A stretch of 64,000 nt of DNA from assembly GCF_019041915.1 (NCBI RefSeq), contig NZ_JAHPYF010000003.1:62001-126000 (forward strand), read 5' to 3'. The notes beneath the pieces are model-generated. The model ran no database searches and was not told where the DNA came from. It worked only from the letters and a program-made list of their open reading frames with translations. Source of the DNA: Collinsella sp. MSK.8.10. GTDB taxonomy: Bacteria > Actinomycetota > Coriobacteriia > Coriobacteriales > Coriobacteriaceae. Numbering within the stretch: the first letter of the stretch is position 1; the number at the start of each line of letters is the position of its first letter. The translations under genes and the position numbers were made by a program. Below, piece by piece: positions 34,203-43,511 of the stretch.

Positions 34203-34250
34203 ATCCCTGCCTGTCATTCGCGTTGTTGTCCGCACCATGGTAGCAGGGAA

Positions 34251-34292
34251 AAGCGCCCCGCATCTGAGGCTTTCCTCAAATGCGGGGCGCTT
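34251..34292 (-). terminator. Terminator of ppk
   Basis: AAGCGCCCCGCAT (34251-34263) and its complement (34280-34292) with a nested TGAGG/CCTCA stem. On the minus strand TTTTCCC follows. Confidence 0.85.
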
Positions 34293-34315
34293 CTACAAAC
34301 TGCTTCTACAAACGA

Positions 34316-36724
34316 CTATTTCGTCTTGCCGGTAATGAGCGTCTTAAGACCCAGGCCGATCAGGCCCAGGCCCATGCGCACGCGACCGGGGCGATGGCGC
34401 TCGATGGCCTTGGTCTTGCCAGCGGGCTTATCGCGACGGGCGCTCGTCTCGGGTGCGGGCTTGGTGACCTGCGTCTCGGGCCGAGGTGCAGGTGCAGGCT
34501 CGGGCTCAATGACGGTCGCCTGGACCTCTTGGACCTTGGGTGCTACTGGCTGCGGCTCGGCCTCGGGGGCAGGTTCCGCCTCAATGACGGGCTCGGGCGC
34601 GGCCTCGGCGTTGCGATAGGCACGCTCCAGTAGAGCTTCCTGCGAGTTGAAGGGTTTCTCACCCTCTGCACGCTCTACGGGGACCCAGGTGCCGTCGCTC
34701 GTGAGGCTGCGGGCCTTCACGTTGTCGCGCAGCTGCATGCCCATGTACTCGTGCACCAGGGCACGGCAGGTGGGGTCGAGCACGGGGAAGGCGATCTCCA
34801 CGCGGTGTTCGGTGTTGCGCGTCATCATGTCTGCCGAGCTCAGGTAGATCATGTCCGAGTCCACGCCAAAGGCATAGACGCGCGCATGCTCCAGAAAGCG
34901 TCCGACGATGGAGCGAACGTGCACGTTCTCGGTCTTGCCGGCAACACCCGGCTTGAGGCACGAGATGCCGCGGATGATCATGTCCACGCGCACGCCGGCA
35001 CACGATGCCTCGGCAATCTTGTCGATGACCTCGCGGTCGGTAAGCGAGTTGAGCTTAAAGAACACGCGGGCGGGCTCGCCGACAAGGGCGCGTTGAATCT
35101 CGCGGTCCAGACCGCGCATGATGAGCGGCTTGAGGCCCACGGGCGCCACGCCCAGGAATCGGTAGTCGCCGCGCAGGTTGCCCAGCGACAGGTTGCGGAA
35201 GAACAGGTTGGCGTCCTCGCCGATACCGGGATGGGCGGTCATGAGCATAAAGTCACTGTAGAGCTTGGCCGTCTTCTCGTTAAAGTTGCCGGTGCCCAAA
35301 AGCGTCAGACGGGTAAGCGCCATGCCCTCGCGATAGGTGAGCTGGCAGATCTTGGAGTGGCACTTAAAGCCCTCGGAGCCGTAGATAACGGTGCAGCCGG
35401 CCTCTTCCAGACGCTCGGCCCACTCGATGTTGTTCTGCTCGTCAAAGCGGGCGCGGAGCTCCATGAGTACCGTGACCTCTTTGCCGTTTTCGGCAGCATC
35501 GATGAGCGACTCGCACAGGCGGCTCTGTTTGGCCACGCGGTAGAGCGTGATGCGCAGCGAGATGCACTCGGGGTCGTAGGCTGCTTCGTGCACCAGGTCC
35601 AAGAACGGGTTCATGGCCTCGTAAGGGTAAAAGAGCAGCTTGTCGTGCTGCAACACCTGCTCGCGGATGGAGCGGGCCATATCGATGGTGGGGTTGGGCT
35701 GCGGCTTAAACGGCGTAAAGAGCAGCTCGTTGCGTAGGTGTTCGGGAATCTTGCCCTCAATGCCAAAGACGTAGCCCAGGTCAAGGGGGATATCGCATGT
35801 AAACACCGAGCGACGCGAGAGCTCGAGCGCTTTGCGGATGGTCTTGAGCGTTGGCTTCTCGAGTGAGCCCGATACGGCGAGCACCACCGGCTGCAGGCGC
35901 AGACGCTTCTTGAGGATGCGCTTCATGTGCTGGCGGTAGTCCTCTTCCTCTTCGACGCCCTCGCCGTCCGGGTCGATATCGGCGTTGCGGGTGACTCGGA
36001 TGAGCGCGCGGTCGAGTGGCTTGTAGGAGCCAAAGCAACTGTCCAGGCAGGCGAGGATGACGTCCTCGAGCAAGATGTAGGAGTAGGTGCCGGTGGGCGA
36101 GGGGATCTCGACCACGCGGTTCATCGAGGCAGGAATCTCGATAAGGCCCAGCAGGCTCTCCTCGTCAGTGACGCCGTCTAGGCCGCAAGCCAGATAGAGC
36201 GCGCCGTTGCGCAGGTTGGGGAAGGGGTGGCGCGGGTCAATGACCAATGGTGAGATAACCGGCGACACGTAGGCCTGGAAGTAGCGGGTTACAAAGGTGC
36301 GCTCCTCGGGCGTAAGCGAATCGATGCGGGCGCGGTGAACGCCCAGAGTGTCGAGCTTGCCCTCGATGCTCTTAAAGATGGACTCCCAGCGGGTAAGGAG
36401 CCCGGGCAGCTCGGCCATGACAGCATCGACCTGTTCGGAGGCGGTCATATTGCTCTTGTTGTCGACAGGCTGTTTTTTGAGCTCTGCCAGATCGGACAGG
36501 CCGCCCACGCGCACCATGAGAAACTCGTCGAGGTTAGACTCGAAAATCGACACGAACTTTAGACGTTCGAACAGCGGAACGGTCTCATCGAAGGCTTCGT
36601 CAAGCACGCGGTTGTTAAAGCGCAGCCAGCTAAGCTCTCGGTTTTGCGTGTACGAGAAGTCGCGCGGCGGCTTGCGCAGCTTTGCAGCGGCTTGCTTCTT
36701 TTCGATTTTGCTCGACATATGCAT
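34316..36724 (-). CDS. ppk: Polyphosphate kinase
   Basis: 802 residues, about 100 longer than typical PPK1. Polymerises the gamma-phosphate of ATP into polyphosphate. The N-terminal domain has NRELSWLRFNNRVLDEA. The catalytic region has the autophosphorylated His in KCHSKICQLTYREG (about residue 465), and the second conserved His in VRSIVGRFLEHARVYAF. The extra C terminus (about 700-802) is an acidic, Pro/Ala/Glu-rich linker, then a basic patch, then a Gly/Leu-rich amphipathic end (MGLGLIGLGLKTLI). It is not part of the catalytic fold and may tether the enzyme to membrane or polyphosphate. ATG at 36724 (or 36718). Confidence 0.92.
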   Translation of the reverse strand: MHMSSKIEKKQAAAKLRKPPRDFSYTQNRELSWLRFNNRVLDEAFDETVPLFERLKFVSIFESNLDEFLMVRVGGLSDLAELKKQPVDNKSNMTASEQVDAVMAELPGLLTRWESIFKSIEGKLDTLGVHRARIDSLTPEERTFVTRYFQAYVSPVISPLVIDPRHPFPNLRNGALYLACGLDGVTDEESLLGLIEIPASMNRVVEIPSPTGTYSYILLEDVILACLDSCFGSYKPLDRALIRVTRNADIDPDGEGVEEEEDYRQHMKRILKKRLRLQPVVLAVSGSLEKPTLKTIRKALELSRRSVFTCDIPLDLGYVFGIEGKIPEHLRNELLFTPFKPQPNPTIDMARSIREQVLQHDKLLFYPYEAMNPFLDLVHEAAYDPECISLRITLYRVAKQSRLCESLIDAAENGKEVTVLMELRARFDEQNNIEWAERLEEAGCTVIYGSEGFKCHSKICQLTYREGMALTRLTLLGTGNFNEKTAKLYSDFMLMTAHPGIGEDANLFFRNLSLGNLRGDYRFLGVAPVGLKPLIMRGLDREIQRALVGEPARVFFKLNSLTDREVIDKIAEASCAGVRVDMIIRGISCLKPGVAGKTENVHVRSIVGRFLEHARVYAFGVDSDMIYLSSADMMTRNTEHRVEIAFPVLDPTCRALVHEYMGMQLRDNVKARSLTSDGTWVPVERAEGEKPFNSQEALLERAYRNAEAAPEPVIEAEPAPEAEPQPVAPKVQEVQATVIEPEPAPAPRPETQVTKPAPETSARRDKPAGKTKAIERHRPGRVRMGLGLIGLGLKTLITGKTK

Positions 36725-36753
36725 CTGTCCGTTCAGTCCCCGTAGAGGACGGT

Positions 36754-36782
36754 AGCCTAACTCTAAATCACTATTGTCTCAA
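36754..36782 (-). promoter_or_regulatory. Candidate ppk promoter
   Basis: Minus-strand TTGAGA (36777-36782), 17 bases, TAGGCT (36754-36759), 30 bases before the ppk start. Confidence 0.45.
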
Positions 36783-37274
36783 TTTAGTCGACCGCTGGCA
36801 CGGACGTATCGCGTGAACGGTATCTTTACCTACTTCTTACGCTGACAAGTCATAGGACTGACGCCCCGCTCGTCTGCAAGCGGTCTATATCCTCACTCAA
36901 CTGATGCGTAAGTATGAATAAGAATGATAGATAGCTGAATATCATCGAATACAGGCAGAAACGTAAACTAGCGTCATTTATATACATAAAACCGATTTAG
37001 CTATGCAATTCTGAATCAAAAGTTTAGAGACGCAATCGCAAATGGTTTTTAAGAAAAAAGAGCATTTACCTTTGAAAAGCTACTTTAGAACGCTGAAGTG
37101 CATTATGGGGGAATCATATGCGATATACCGTTCATCGCACTTTGTTGACCGTTCGGGGGCGAGGTGGAATTGCGGGTGGAATTTGGATATAACTAGTGCT
37201 GTCAGCAAGCAGCGTCCGCTATGGAAGGGCGCTGAGAGATTCGGCCGAAAGGCCCGAAAGAAAGGTAGGAGGCC
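36783..37274. other. AT-rich intergenic region upstream of arcA
   Basis: About 490 bases with markedly lower GC than the flanking genes and no convincing coding sequence. A -10-like TATAAC lies at 37188-37193 with only a weak TGGAAT at -35, and TTGACC occurs at 37145-37150. This fits a regulated arc promoter needing an activator. No clear ARG box or other known operator could be assigned. Confidence 0.4.
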
Positions 37275-38516
37275 ATGACGAAAGGTCTGCACGTGCGTTC
37301 CGAGATCGGCAAGCTCAGGAAGGTCTGCCTGCACCGTCCCGGCGACGAGCTCCTCAACCTGCCGCCCGACGAGCTCGAGCGACTCCTGTTCGACGACGTC
37401 CCGTTCCTGGAGGTCGCGCAGCAGGAGCACGACACCTTCGCCCAGATCCTGAGGGACCAGGGCGTGGAGGTCCTCTATCTCGAGAACCTCGTCGCCGAGG
37501 TGTTCGACCAGGTCCCCGGCGCCCGCGCCGAGTTCACCGACCAGTACATCGCCGAGGCAGGCATCCGCGGCCAGCACATGCCGCAGATCGTCCGCGAGAA
37601 GCTGGACTCCATCGAGGACAACCTCGAGTTCGTCAAGAAGACCATGGCCGGCATGACCAAGGCCGAGATCGACATGCCCCTCACGGCGTCCACGACCCTC
37701 GACTCCCTGGTCAACTCCGAGTCCGAGTCCGACCTGATCATCGACCCGATGCCCAACCTCTACTTCACCCGCGACCCGTTCGCGGTCGTCGGCGAGGGCG
37801 TCAACCTCAACCGCATGTACTCGGTCACCCGCAACCGCGAGACCCTGTACGGCAAGTACGTCTTCAAGTACCACCCCGACTACAAGGACGTCTCGCTGTA
37901 CTTCCGCCGCGACTGCCAGTTCCACACCGAGGGCGGCGACGTGCTGAACATCAACGAGAAGACCCTCGCCGTCGGCATCTCCCAGCGCACCCAGGCCGCC
38001 GCGATCGACATCATGGCCCAGAACATCTTCTGGAACTCCGACTCCAAGGTCGAGCGCATCCTGGCCTTCGACATCCCGGTCTCGCGCGCCTTCATGCACC
38101 TCGACACGGTCTTCACCCAGATCGACGTCGATAAGTTCACGATCCACCCCGCCATCATGGGCACCCTGCGCGTCTACGAGCTGACCGCCGGCAAGAACCC
38201 GGGCGACGTGAACATCCGCCTGATCGAGGACACCCTCGAGCACGTCCTGGAGGACGCCACCGGCGTCGACCAGGTCAAGCTGATCCCCTGCGGCGGCGGC
38301 GACCCGATCGCGGCCTCCCGCGAGCAGTGGAACGACGGCTCCAACACCCTGTGCGTCGAGCCCGGCAAGATCTGCGTCTACGCCCGCAACACCGTCACCA
38401 ACGACGTGCTGTACAAGGAGGGCCTGGACCTTCTCGTCGTGCCCTCCGCCGAGCTCTCCCGCGGCCGCGGCGGCCCGCGCTGCATGAGCATGCCCTTCTG
38501 GCGCGAGGACCTCTAA
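37275..38516 (+). CDS. arcA: Arginine deiminase
   Basis: 413 residues. Hydrolyses arginine to citrulline and ammonia, first step of the arginine deiminase route that yields ATP and raises pH. Guanidino-group-modifying fold with LRKVCLHRPGDEL at the N terminus, MPNLYFTRDPF, FHTEGGD with His217, and the catalytic Cys403 in GGPRCMSMPFWR. Start ATG after GTAGGAGG. Third codon positions are almost all C or G, more extreme than in neighbouring genes, which means strong selection for expression or a different origin. A hairpin follows before arcB. Confidence 0.95.
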   Translation: MTKGLHVRSEIGKLRKVCLHRPGDELLNLPPDELERLLFDDVPFLEVAQQEHDTFAQILRDQGVEVLYLENLVAEVFDQVPGARAEFTDQYIAEAGIRGQHMPQIVREKLDSIEDNLEFVKKTMAGMTKAEIDMPLTASTTLDSLVNSESESDLIIDPMPNLYFTRDPFAVVGEGVNLNRMYSVTRNRETLYGKYVFKYHPDYKDVSLYFRRDCQFHTEGGDVLNINEKTLAVGISQRTQAAAIDIMAQNIFWNSDSKVERILAFDIPVSRAFMHLDTVFTQIDVDKFTIHPAIMGTLRVYELTAGKNPGDVNIRLIEDTLEHVLEDATGVDQVKLIPCGGGDPIAASREQWNDGSNTLCVEPGKICVYARNTVTNDVLYKEGLDLLVVPSAELSRGRGGPRCMSMPFWREDL

Positions 38517-38528
38517 GTCTTTCCGTTT

Positions 38529-38557
38529 CCGGTGCGGTCTCCCTACAACCGCACCGG
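38529..38557 (+). terminator. Intercistronic hairpin between arcA and arcB
   Basis: CCGGTGCGG (38529-38537) pairs with CCGCACCGG (38549-38557), then TTTCG; a smaller GCCCG/CGGGC hairpin follows. Probably a partial terminator or mRNA processing/stability stem. Confidence 0.6.
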
Positions 38558-38621
38558 TTTCGCCCGTCAAACGGGCAACACTGATACTTATGTAATTCAT
38601 TTCTTCGAAAGGATTCGAACC

Positions 38622-39617
38622 ATGGGTGTTAACCTCTCCGGCCGTAGCTTCCTCAAGCTCCTCGACCTCACCACCGAGGAGATCGAGTACCTGCTCAAGC
38701 TCTCCAAGAACTTCAAGGACATGAAGCGCGCTGGCGTTCCGCACCGCTATCTCGAGGGCAAGAACATCGTTCTGCTCTTCCAGAAGACCTCCACTCGTAC
38801 CCGCTGCGCCTTTGAGGTCGGCGGCATGGATCTGGGCATGGGCGTCACCTACCTCGATCCGGGTTCGTCGCAGATGGGCAAGAAGGAGTCCATCGAGGAC
38901 ACCGCCCGCGTTCTCGGCCGCATGTATGACGGCATCGAGTTCCGTGGCTTTGCCCAGGACGACGTCGAGGAGCTCGCTGCTAAGTCCGGCGTGCCCGTGT
39001 GGAACGGCCTGACCACCGAGTGGCACCCCACCCAGATGCTCGCCGACATCCTGACCGTCCAGGAGAACTTCAACTACGACATCAAGGGCAAGACTCTCGT
39101 CTTCATGGGCGACTGCAAGAACAATGTTGCTCGCTCCCTCATGGTCGTCTGCTCCAAGCTCGGTATGAACTTCGTGGCCTGTGGCCCCGAGGAGTGCATG
39201 CCCGCCGACGACGTCATCGAGGCCTGCAAGCCCATCGCCGAGGCCAACGGCTGCACCATCAAGCTGACCACCGACGTCAAGGACGGCGTCACCGGTGCCG
39301 ACGTTATCTACACCGACGTGTGGGTCTCCATGGGCGAGCCCGACGAGGTCTGGGCCGAGCGCATCGCTCAGCTCACCCCGTATCGTGTCACCTCCGAGGT
39401 CATGGCTATGGCCAACCCGGGTGCCATCTTCCTGCACTGCCTGCCCAGCTTCCACGACACCAACACCACCATTGGCGCCGAGAAGTGCGAGCAGTTCGGC
39501 ATCACCGAGCAGGAGGTCACCGACGAGGTCTTCGAGAGCCCCGCTTCCAAGGTCTTCGACGAGGCCGAGAACCGCATGCACACCATCAAGGCTGTCATGT
39601 ACGCTACGCTCAAGTAA
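38622..39617 (+). CDS. arcB: Ornithine carbamoyltransferase
   Basis: 331 residues. In this context it works catabolically, converting citrulline and phosphate to ornithine and carbamoyl phosphate. Carbamoyl-phosphate site [10 protein letters not shown] (about 54-63), ornithine-side motifs including VSMGE, and HCLPSFHD near the C terminus. Start ATG 38622 follows GAAAGGA; the in-frame upstream part is not coding-like. Lies between arcA and the transporter, so the catabolic arcB name is preferred over the biosynthetic argF, which has the same fold. No carbamate kinase gene is adjacent. Confidence 0.92.
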   Translation: MGVNLSGRSFLKLLDLTTEEIEYLLKLSKNFKDMKRAGVPHRYLEGKNIVLLFQKTSTRTRCAFEVGGMDLGMGVTYLDPGSSQMGKKESIEDTARVLGRMYDGIEFRGFAQDDVEELAAKSGVPVWNGLTTEWHPTQMLADILTVQENFNYDIKGKTLVFMGDCKNNVARSLMVVCSKLGMNFVACGPEECMPADDVIEACKPIAEANGCTIKLTTDVKDGVTGADVIYTDVWVSMGEPDEVWAERIAQLTPYRVTSEVMAMANPGAIFLHCLPSFHDTNTTIGAEKCEQFGITEQEVTDEVFESPASKVFDEAENRMHTIKAVMYATLK

Positions 39618-39632
39618 GAGCATCTAGCATCT

Positions 39633-39668
39633 CGCTCGGGGTGTATTGTTGAACACCCCGAGCGGCTT
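39633..39668 (+). terminator. Intercistronic hairpin between arcB and the transporter
   Basis: CGCTCGGGGTGT (39633-39644) and its exact complement (39653-39664), followed by GCTTTATC. Likely partial terminator. Confidence 0.65.
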
Positions 39669-39764
39669 TATCTGGTAAAAATCTCGCATCGAGCGGCAGG
39701 CACGGCACGGAAGAGCCGCTTCGGGCGAGATCAGTAAATGATTTATGAAGGGGGGATGAGAACT

Positions 39765-41243
39765 ATGACTGAGACCGCTAAGAAAAAGCGCGGTATGCCT
39801 TCATCGTTCACCATTCTTCTTGCTCTGCTGGCAATTGTTGCAGTTGTTACCGTTATCGTCTCCGGCACGTCCGGCGGCGCGGTTACTGCCGCCCGTCTGA
39901 GCGATTTCTGCACCGCCCCGATTAAGGGCTTCGCTGACGCTCTGCCCGTCTGCCTCTTCGTTATGATCCTGGGCGGCTTCCTCGGTATGATGACCGAGAC
40001 CGGCGCTCTGGACAACGGCATCGCCGTCCTGGTGCAGAAGCTTAAGGGCAACGAGATCATGCTCATTCCCGTGCTGATGCTCATCTTCTCCCTCGGTGGT
40101 ACCACCTATGGTATGTGCGAGGAGACCGTTCCCTTCTACGCCCTGCTCGCCGCTACCATGATGGCTGCCGGCTTCGACCCGATGGTCGGCGCCGCTACCG
40201 TCCTGCTCGGCGCTGGCTGCGGCTGCCTGGGCTCCACGGTTAACCCGTTCGCCGTCGGCGCTGCCGTCGACGCCCTGACCGGCGTTGACATTGCCGTGAA
40301 CCAGTCCATCATCATCGGCCTCGGTGCCGTCCTGTGGCTTGTTACCACCGTCATGTCCATCGTCTTCGTGATGAACTATGCCAAGAAGGTCAAGGCTGAC
40401 AAGGGTTCCACCATCCTCTCGATGCAGGAGCTCAAGGACGCCGAAGAGGCTCACGGCAAGGCTGCTTCCGAGGTCCACAAGGAGGTCAAGCTCACCGGTC
40501 GTCAGAAGGGTGTTCTGATCGCCTTCGCCTTCACCTTCGTCGTCATGATCGTCGGCTTCATCCCGCTGGCCGACCTCAACGAGGGCGTCGCCAACTTCTT
40601 TGACGCTGGCGCTGTCTACGATGCCGACGGTAACGCCGTCGTTCAGGGCTGGTCTGCCCTGATCACCGGCCTGCCCATTGGCCAGTGGTACTTCGACGAG
40701 GCTTCCACCTGGTTCTTCCTCATGGCCGTCCTGATCGGTATCATCGGTGGCCTGTCCGAGAAGCAGATCGTCAACACCTTCATCACCGGCGCTGCCGACA
40801 TGATGTCCGTTGTTCTCGTCATCGCCCTTGCTCGTGGTATCTCCGTCCTCATGGCTAACACCGGCCTCGACGTCTACGTCCTCGACGCTGCTGCCAATGC
40901 TCTGGCTGGCCTGTCCGGCGTGATCTTCGCTCCCATGAGCTTCCTGGTCTACTTCGGCCTGTCCTTCCTGATCCCCTCGACCTCCGGTATGGCTACCGTT
41001 TCCATGCCCATCATGGGACCGCTGGCTGTTAAGCTCGGCTTCTCGCCCGAGGTCATGGTCATGATCTTCTCCGCCGCCATCGGTGTCGTGAACCTGTTCA
41101 CCCCGACCTCCGGCGCCATCATGGGCGGTCTCGCCCTGGCCAAGATCGAGTGGACGACCTGGCTCAAGTTTGCCCTTAAGCTCATCGTCGCTCTCTCCGT
41201 CGTCTGCGCCGTCATCCTGACCGTCGCCTGCGTGCTGCTCTAA
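39765..41243 (+). CDS. arcD: YfcC/ArcD-family amino-acid transporter, probable arginine/ornithine exchanger
   Basis: 492 residues, about 12 membrane helices. Belongs to the YfcC family (C4-dicarboxylate-carrier-like) seen as the transporter of arginine deiminase clusters: GTTYGMCEETVPFYALLAATMMAAGFDPMVG region and the paired FLIPSTSGMATVSMPIMGPLA segment are the re-entrant signatures. It should import arginine and export ornithine. ATG 39765 is preferred, with AAGGGGGG about nine bases upstream; in-frame ATGs at 39756 and 39738 are possible. Last gene of the arc set. Substrate is inferred from position. Confidence 0.82.
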   Translation: MTETAKKKRGMPSSFTILLALLAIVAVVTVIVSGTSGGAVTAARLSDFCTAPIKGFADALPVCLFVMILGGFLGMMTETGALDNGIAVLVQKLKGNEIMLIPVLMLIFSLGGTTYGMCEETVPFYALLAATMMAAGFDPMVGAATVLLGAGCGCLGSTVNPFAVGAAVDALTGVDIAVNQSIIIGLGAVLWLVTTVMSIVFVMNYAKKVKADKGSTILSMQELKDAEEAHGKAASEVHKEVKLTGRQKGVLIAFAFTFVVMIVGFIPLADLNEGVANFFDAGAVYDADGNAVVQGWSALITGLPIGQWYFDEASTWFFLMAVLIGIIGGLSEKQIVNTFITGAADMMSVVLVIALARGISVLMANTGLDVYVLDAAANALAGLSGVIFAPMSFLVYFGLSFLIPSTSGMATVSMPIMGPLAVKLGFSPEVMVMIFSAAIGVVNLFTPTSGAIMGGLALAKIEWTTWLKFALKLIVALSVVCAVILTVACVLL

Positions 41244-41345
41244 GTACCCAACGGGTACCCCACGGAAACCTTGACGATCCTGTAGAGGATCACCTGGTCA
41301 TCGTCTGTCCGGTGGGGTGAACCCACCGGTAGACTCCTACCTTTA

Positions 41346-41385
41346 GCCCCCTTCCGTTCCGTGCGCGGGAGGGGGCGCTCTTGTG
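41346..41385 (+). terminator. Terminator of the arc cluster
   Basis: GCCCCCTTCC (41346-41355) pairs with GGGAGGGGGC (41367-41376, one G-U), then GCTCTTGTG. Confidence 0.65.
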
Positions 41386-41412
41386 TTCCGGCGTTTTACC
41401 AAACGCCGGAAC
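41385..41412. repeat. Perfect 12-bp hairpin in the 41.4 kb intergenic region
   Basis: GTTCCGGCGTTT-tacc-AAACGCCGGAAC, immediately after the arc terminator. Confidence 0.75.
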
Positions 41413-41426
41413 CACTTGACGCTGCA

Positions 41427-41522
41427 AGCCCGCCAGAGCGGCAATCTGACGTTCAATCGTCGGGCATGGCCAAAAGGCCTATGCCCTCCTCTTTCACGTC
41501 ACCTTGCTCGCTCTGGCGGGCT
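41427..41522. repeat. Nested inverted repeat
   Basis: Outer 14-bp perfect arms AGCCCGCCAGAGCG (41427-41440) and complement (41509-41522). The inner stem is GGGCATGGCC-aaaa-GGCCTATGCCC (41462-41486). Third of three stem-loops in a 530-base gene-free stretch (41244-41773). Confidence 0.75.
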
Positions 41523-41597
41523 TTCGCTGGCTTATGCTCCACCTGCGACGTTTCCATTATTGATACAAAGGCCAGGTTTGTTTGAACCAAGAAGGGG

Positions 41598-41666
41598 AAG
41601 TTGCGGTGGAATAGTTCCCGTTTGGCCGTCTTGAGGGGTTAAACGGGAACTATTTCACCGCAACTT
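41598..41666. repeat. 26-bp inverted repeat upstream of the DUF1846 gene
   Basis: 41598-41623 and 41641-41666 are complementary at 25 of 26 positions (the exception is a G-U type pair), with a 17-base loop. Ends about 107 bases before the DUF1846 start. Confidence 0.8.
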
Positions 41667-41773
41667 ATCGATGGCGTGTTTGGTTGGTGCCAGTTGATTG
41701 CTTGGGCGTTGGGGAGGGTCTGCTCCGTTATAATCGCCTAGAACATTAATTGGAAACGGGACGGGAGCCATAT

Positions 41774-43255
41774 ATGCGCCAGGGTTTCGACAACGCGAAG
41801 TATATCGAGCTGCAGGCTGCTCATATTAAGGAGCGCATCTCGCAGTTTGGTGGCAAGCTCTATTTGGAGTTTGGCGGCAAGCTGTTTGATGACTATCATG
41901 CGAGCCGCGTGCTGCCGGGTTTTGAACCGGACAGCAAGTTCCGCATGCTCAAGAGCATCGCCGACGATGTCGAGGTTATCATCGCGATCAACGCGAACCA
42001 CATCGAGAAAAACAAGGCTCGCGGTGACCTTGGCATTACCTATGACGAGGATGTGCTGCGCCTGGTTGACCTGTTCCGCGGCAACGGCTTTGCCGTCGCG
42101 GCCGTGGTCATCACCCAGTACGCCGGCCAGCCCGCTGCCGATGTGTTCCGCAACCGCCTGAACGCGCTCGGTATTCCCGCCAAGCTGCACTATCCCATCG
42201 AGGGGTATCCGCACGATGTCGATCTGATCGTGTCCGACGACGGCTATGGCAAGAACGAGTTTGTCGAGACCACCCGTCCGCTCGTCGTCGTGACGGCACC
42301 CGGCCCCGGTTCGGGCAAGCTCGCCACTTGCCTCTCGCAGCTGTATCACGAGCATAAGCACGGTACCGCCGCCGGCTATGCCAAGTTTGAGACCTTCCCG
42401 GTTTGGAATCTGCCCCTTACGCATCCGGTCAACATTGCCTACGAGGCCGCCACGGCAGACCTCGACGATGCCAACATCATCGACTCGTTCCACCTTGAGG
42501 CCTACAACAAGACCACGGTCAACTACAACCGCGACGTCGAGGCCTTCCCGGTAGTCCGTGCCCTGATGGAAAAGATCCTGGGCAAGAGCCCCTACCAGAG
42601 CCCTACGGACATGGGCGTCAATATGGTCGGCTTTGCCATCACCGATGACGATGCCTGCCGCGACGCTTCCAAGATGGAGATCGTCCGCCGCTACTTTACC
42701 GCGGTCGAAAATGTGCGCCGTACCGGCGTGGGCGATGAGCAAGTCGACCGTCTCAAGATTATTATGAAGAAAGCCGGCATCGATAAGAACTACTCGCCGG
42801 CGCGCTCGGCGGCCCTCACCAGGGAGCAGCTCACGGGCGGTCCCGTGGGTGCCATGGTCATGCCCGATGGTTCCGTGGTGACCGGTAAGACCTCTACGCG
42901 CCTGGGCGCCGCAAGTTCGCTCATTATGAACGCCCTCAAGCATGTCTCGGGCGTCGACCTTGAGCTCGAGGTCATTAGCGATGAGGCGATCGAGCCCATC
43001 AGCAAGCTCAAGACGCATTTCCTGGGCAGCAAAAACCCGCGCCTCCACACCGACGAGACGCTTATGGCGTTGTCGATCACCTCGGCCACGAGTGAGACGG
43101 CCGCTCGCGTCCTTTCGGGCCTGGAGCAGCTGCGCGGTTGCGATGCCTTCTTTAGCGTGATCATCTCGCCGACGGACGAGACGGTACTGCGCAAACTGGG
43201 TATCAACGTGTGCTGCGAGCCCAAGTTCGAGCGCCGCGGTTTCTTCCATCGCTAA
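41774..43255 (+). CDS. DUF1846 family protein (UPF0371)
   Basis: 493 residues. Conserved family of unknown function in fermentative Gram-positives. Recognised by the N terminus GFDNAKYIELQAAHIKERI, then FGGKLYLEFGGKLFDDYHASRVLPGF, and VVVTAPGPGSGKLATCLSQLYHEHKHG (about 173-199), which looks like a phosphate-binding loop (PGPGSGK). The C-terminal half resembles an alpha/beta fold with two internal segments. ATG 41774 follows GGGAGCC; an in-frame ATG at 41750 lacks a site. It stands alone between hairpins and a terminator. Confidence 0.85.
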   Translation: MRQGFDNAKYIELQAAHIKERISQFGGKLYLEFGGKLFDDYHASRVLPGFEPDSKFRMLKSIADDVEVIIAINANHIEKNKARGDLGITYDEDVLRLVDLFRGNGFAVAAVVITQYAGQPAADVFRNRLNALGIPAKLHYPIEGYPHDVDLIVSDDGYGKNEFVETTRPLVVVTAPGPGSGKLATCLSQLYHEHKHGTAAGYAKFETFPVWNLPLTHPVNIAYEAATADLDDANIIDSFHLEAYNKTTVNYNRDVEAFPVVRALMEKILGKSPYQSPTDMGVNMVGFAITDDDACRDASKMEIVRRYFTAVENVRRTGVGDEQVDRLKIIMKKAGIDKNYSPARSAALTREQLTGGPVGAMVMPDGSVVTGKTSTRLGAASSLIMNALKHVSGVDLELEVISDEAIEPISKLKTHFLGSKNPRLHTDETLMALSITSATSETAARVLSGLEQLRGCDAFFSVIISPTDETVLRKLGINVCCEPKFERRGFFHR

Positions 43256-43290
43256 GTTTGAAGCACCGCGGTAATTGCATTGCATTTTGG

Positions 43291-43323
43291 CCGTATCGGG
43301 TTAGCGCCCGGTACGGCTTTTTG
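43291..43323 (+). terminator. Terminator after the DUF1846 gene
   Basis: GCCGTATCGGG (43291-43301) pairs with CCCGGTACGGC (43308-43318), then TTTTTG. Confidence 0.9.
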
Positions 43324-43511
43324 ATCAATAAAGCGCCTATTTCGGCGAAAAATAGCCGTTTACCTGCCTAGAAACAATTTGAGCGGTATACAATAACCGT
43401 AACTGTTTCATCCTTAGCGGGATGCCGCATGATGGATATTACCTGCCATCGTGAGGTGTGTCGGTCGCGCACGGCGCGTTAGATGCTCGTGCTCGGTTTG
43501 AGGAGGCTGCT

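Noticed and set aside
37042..37278. Small plus-strand frame ending at the arcA start
   Set aside because: No ribosome binding site, AT-rich, no conserved features, and it overlaps the arc promoter region.
37080..39623. 847-codon minus-strand open frame over arcA and arcB
   Set aside because: Strong GC third-position bias removes stop codons from the antisense frame; the sense genes are certain.
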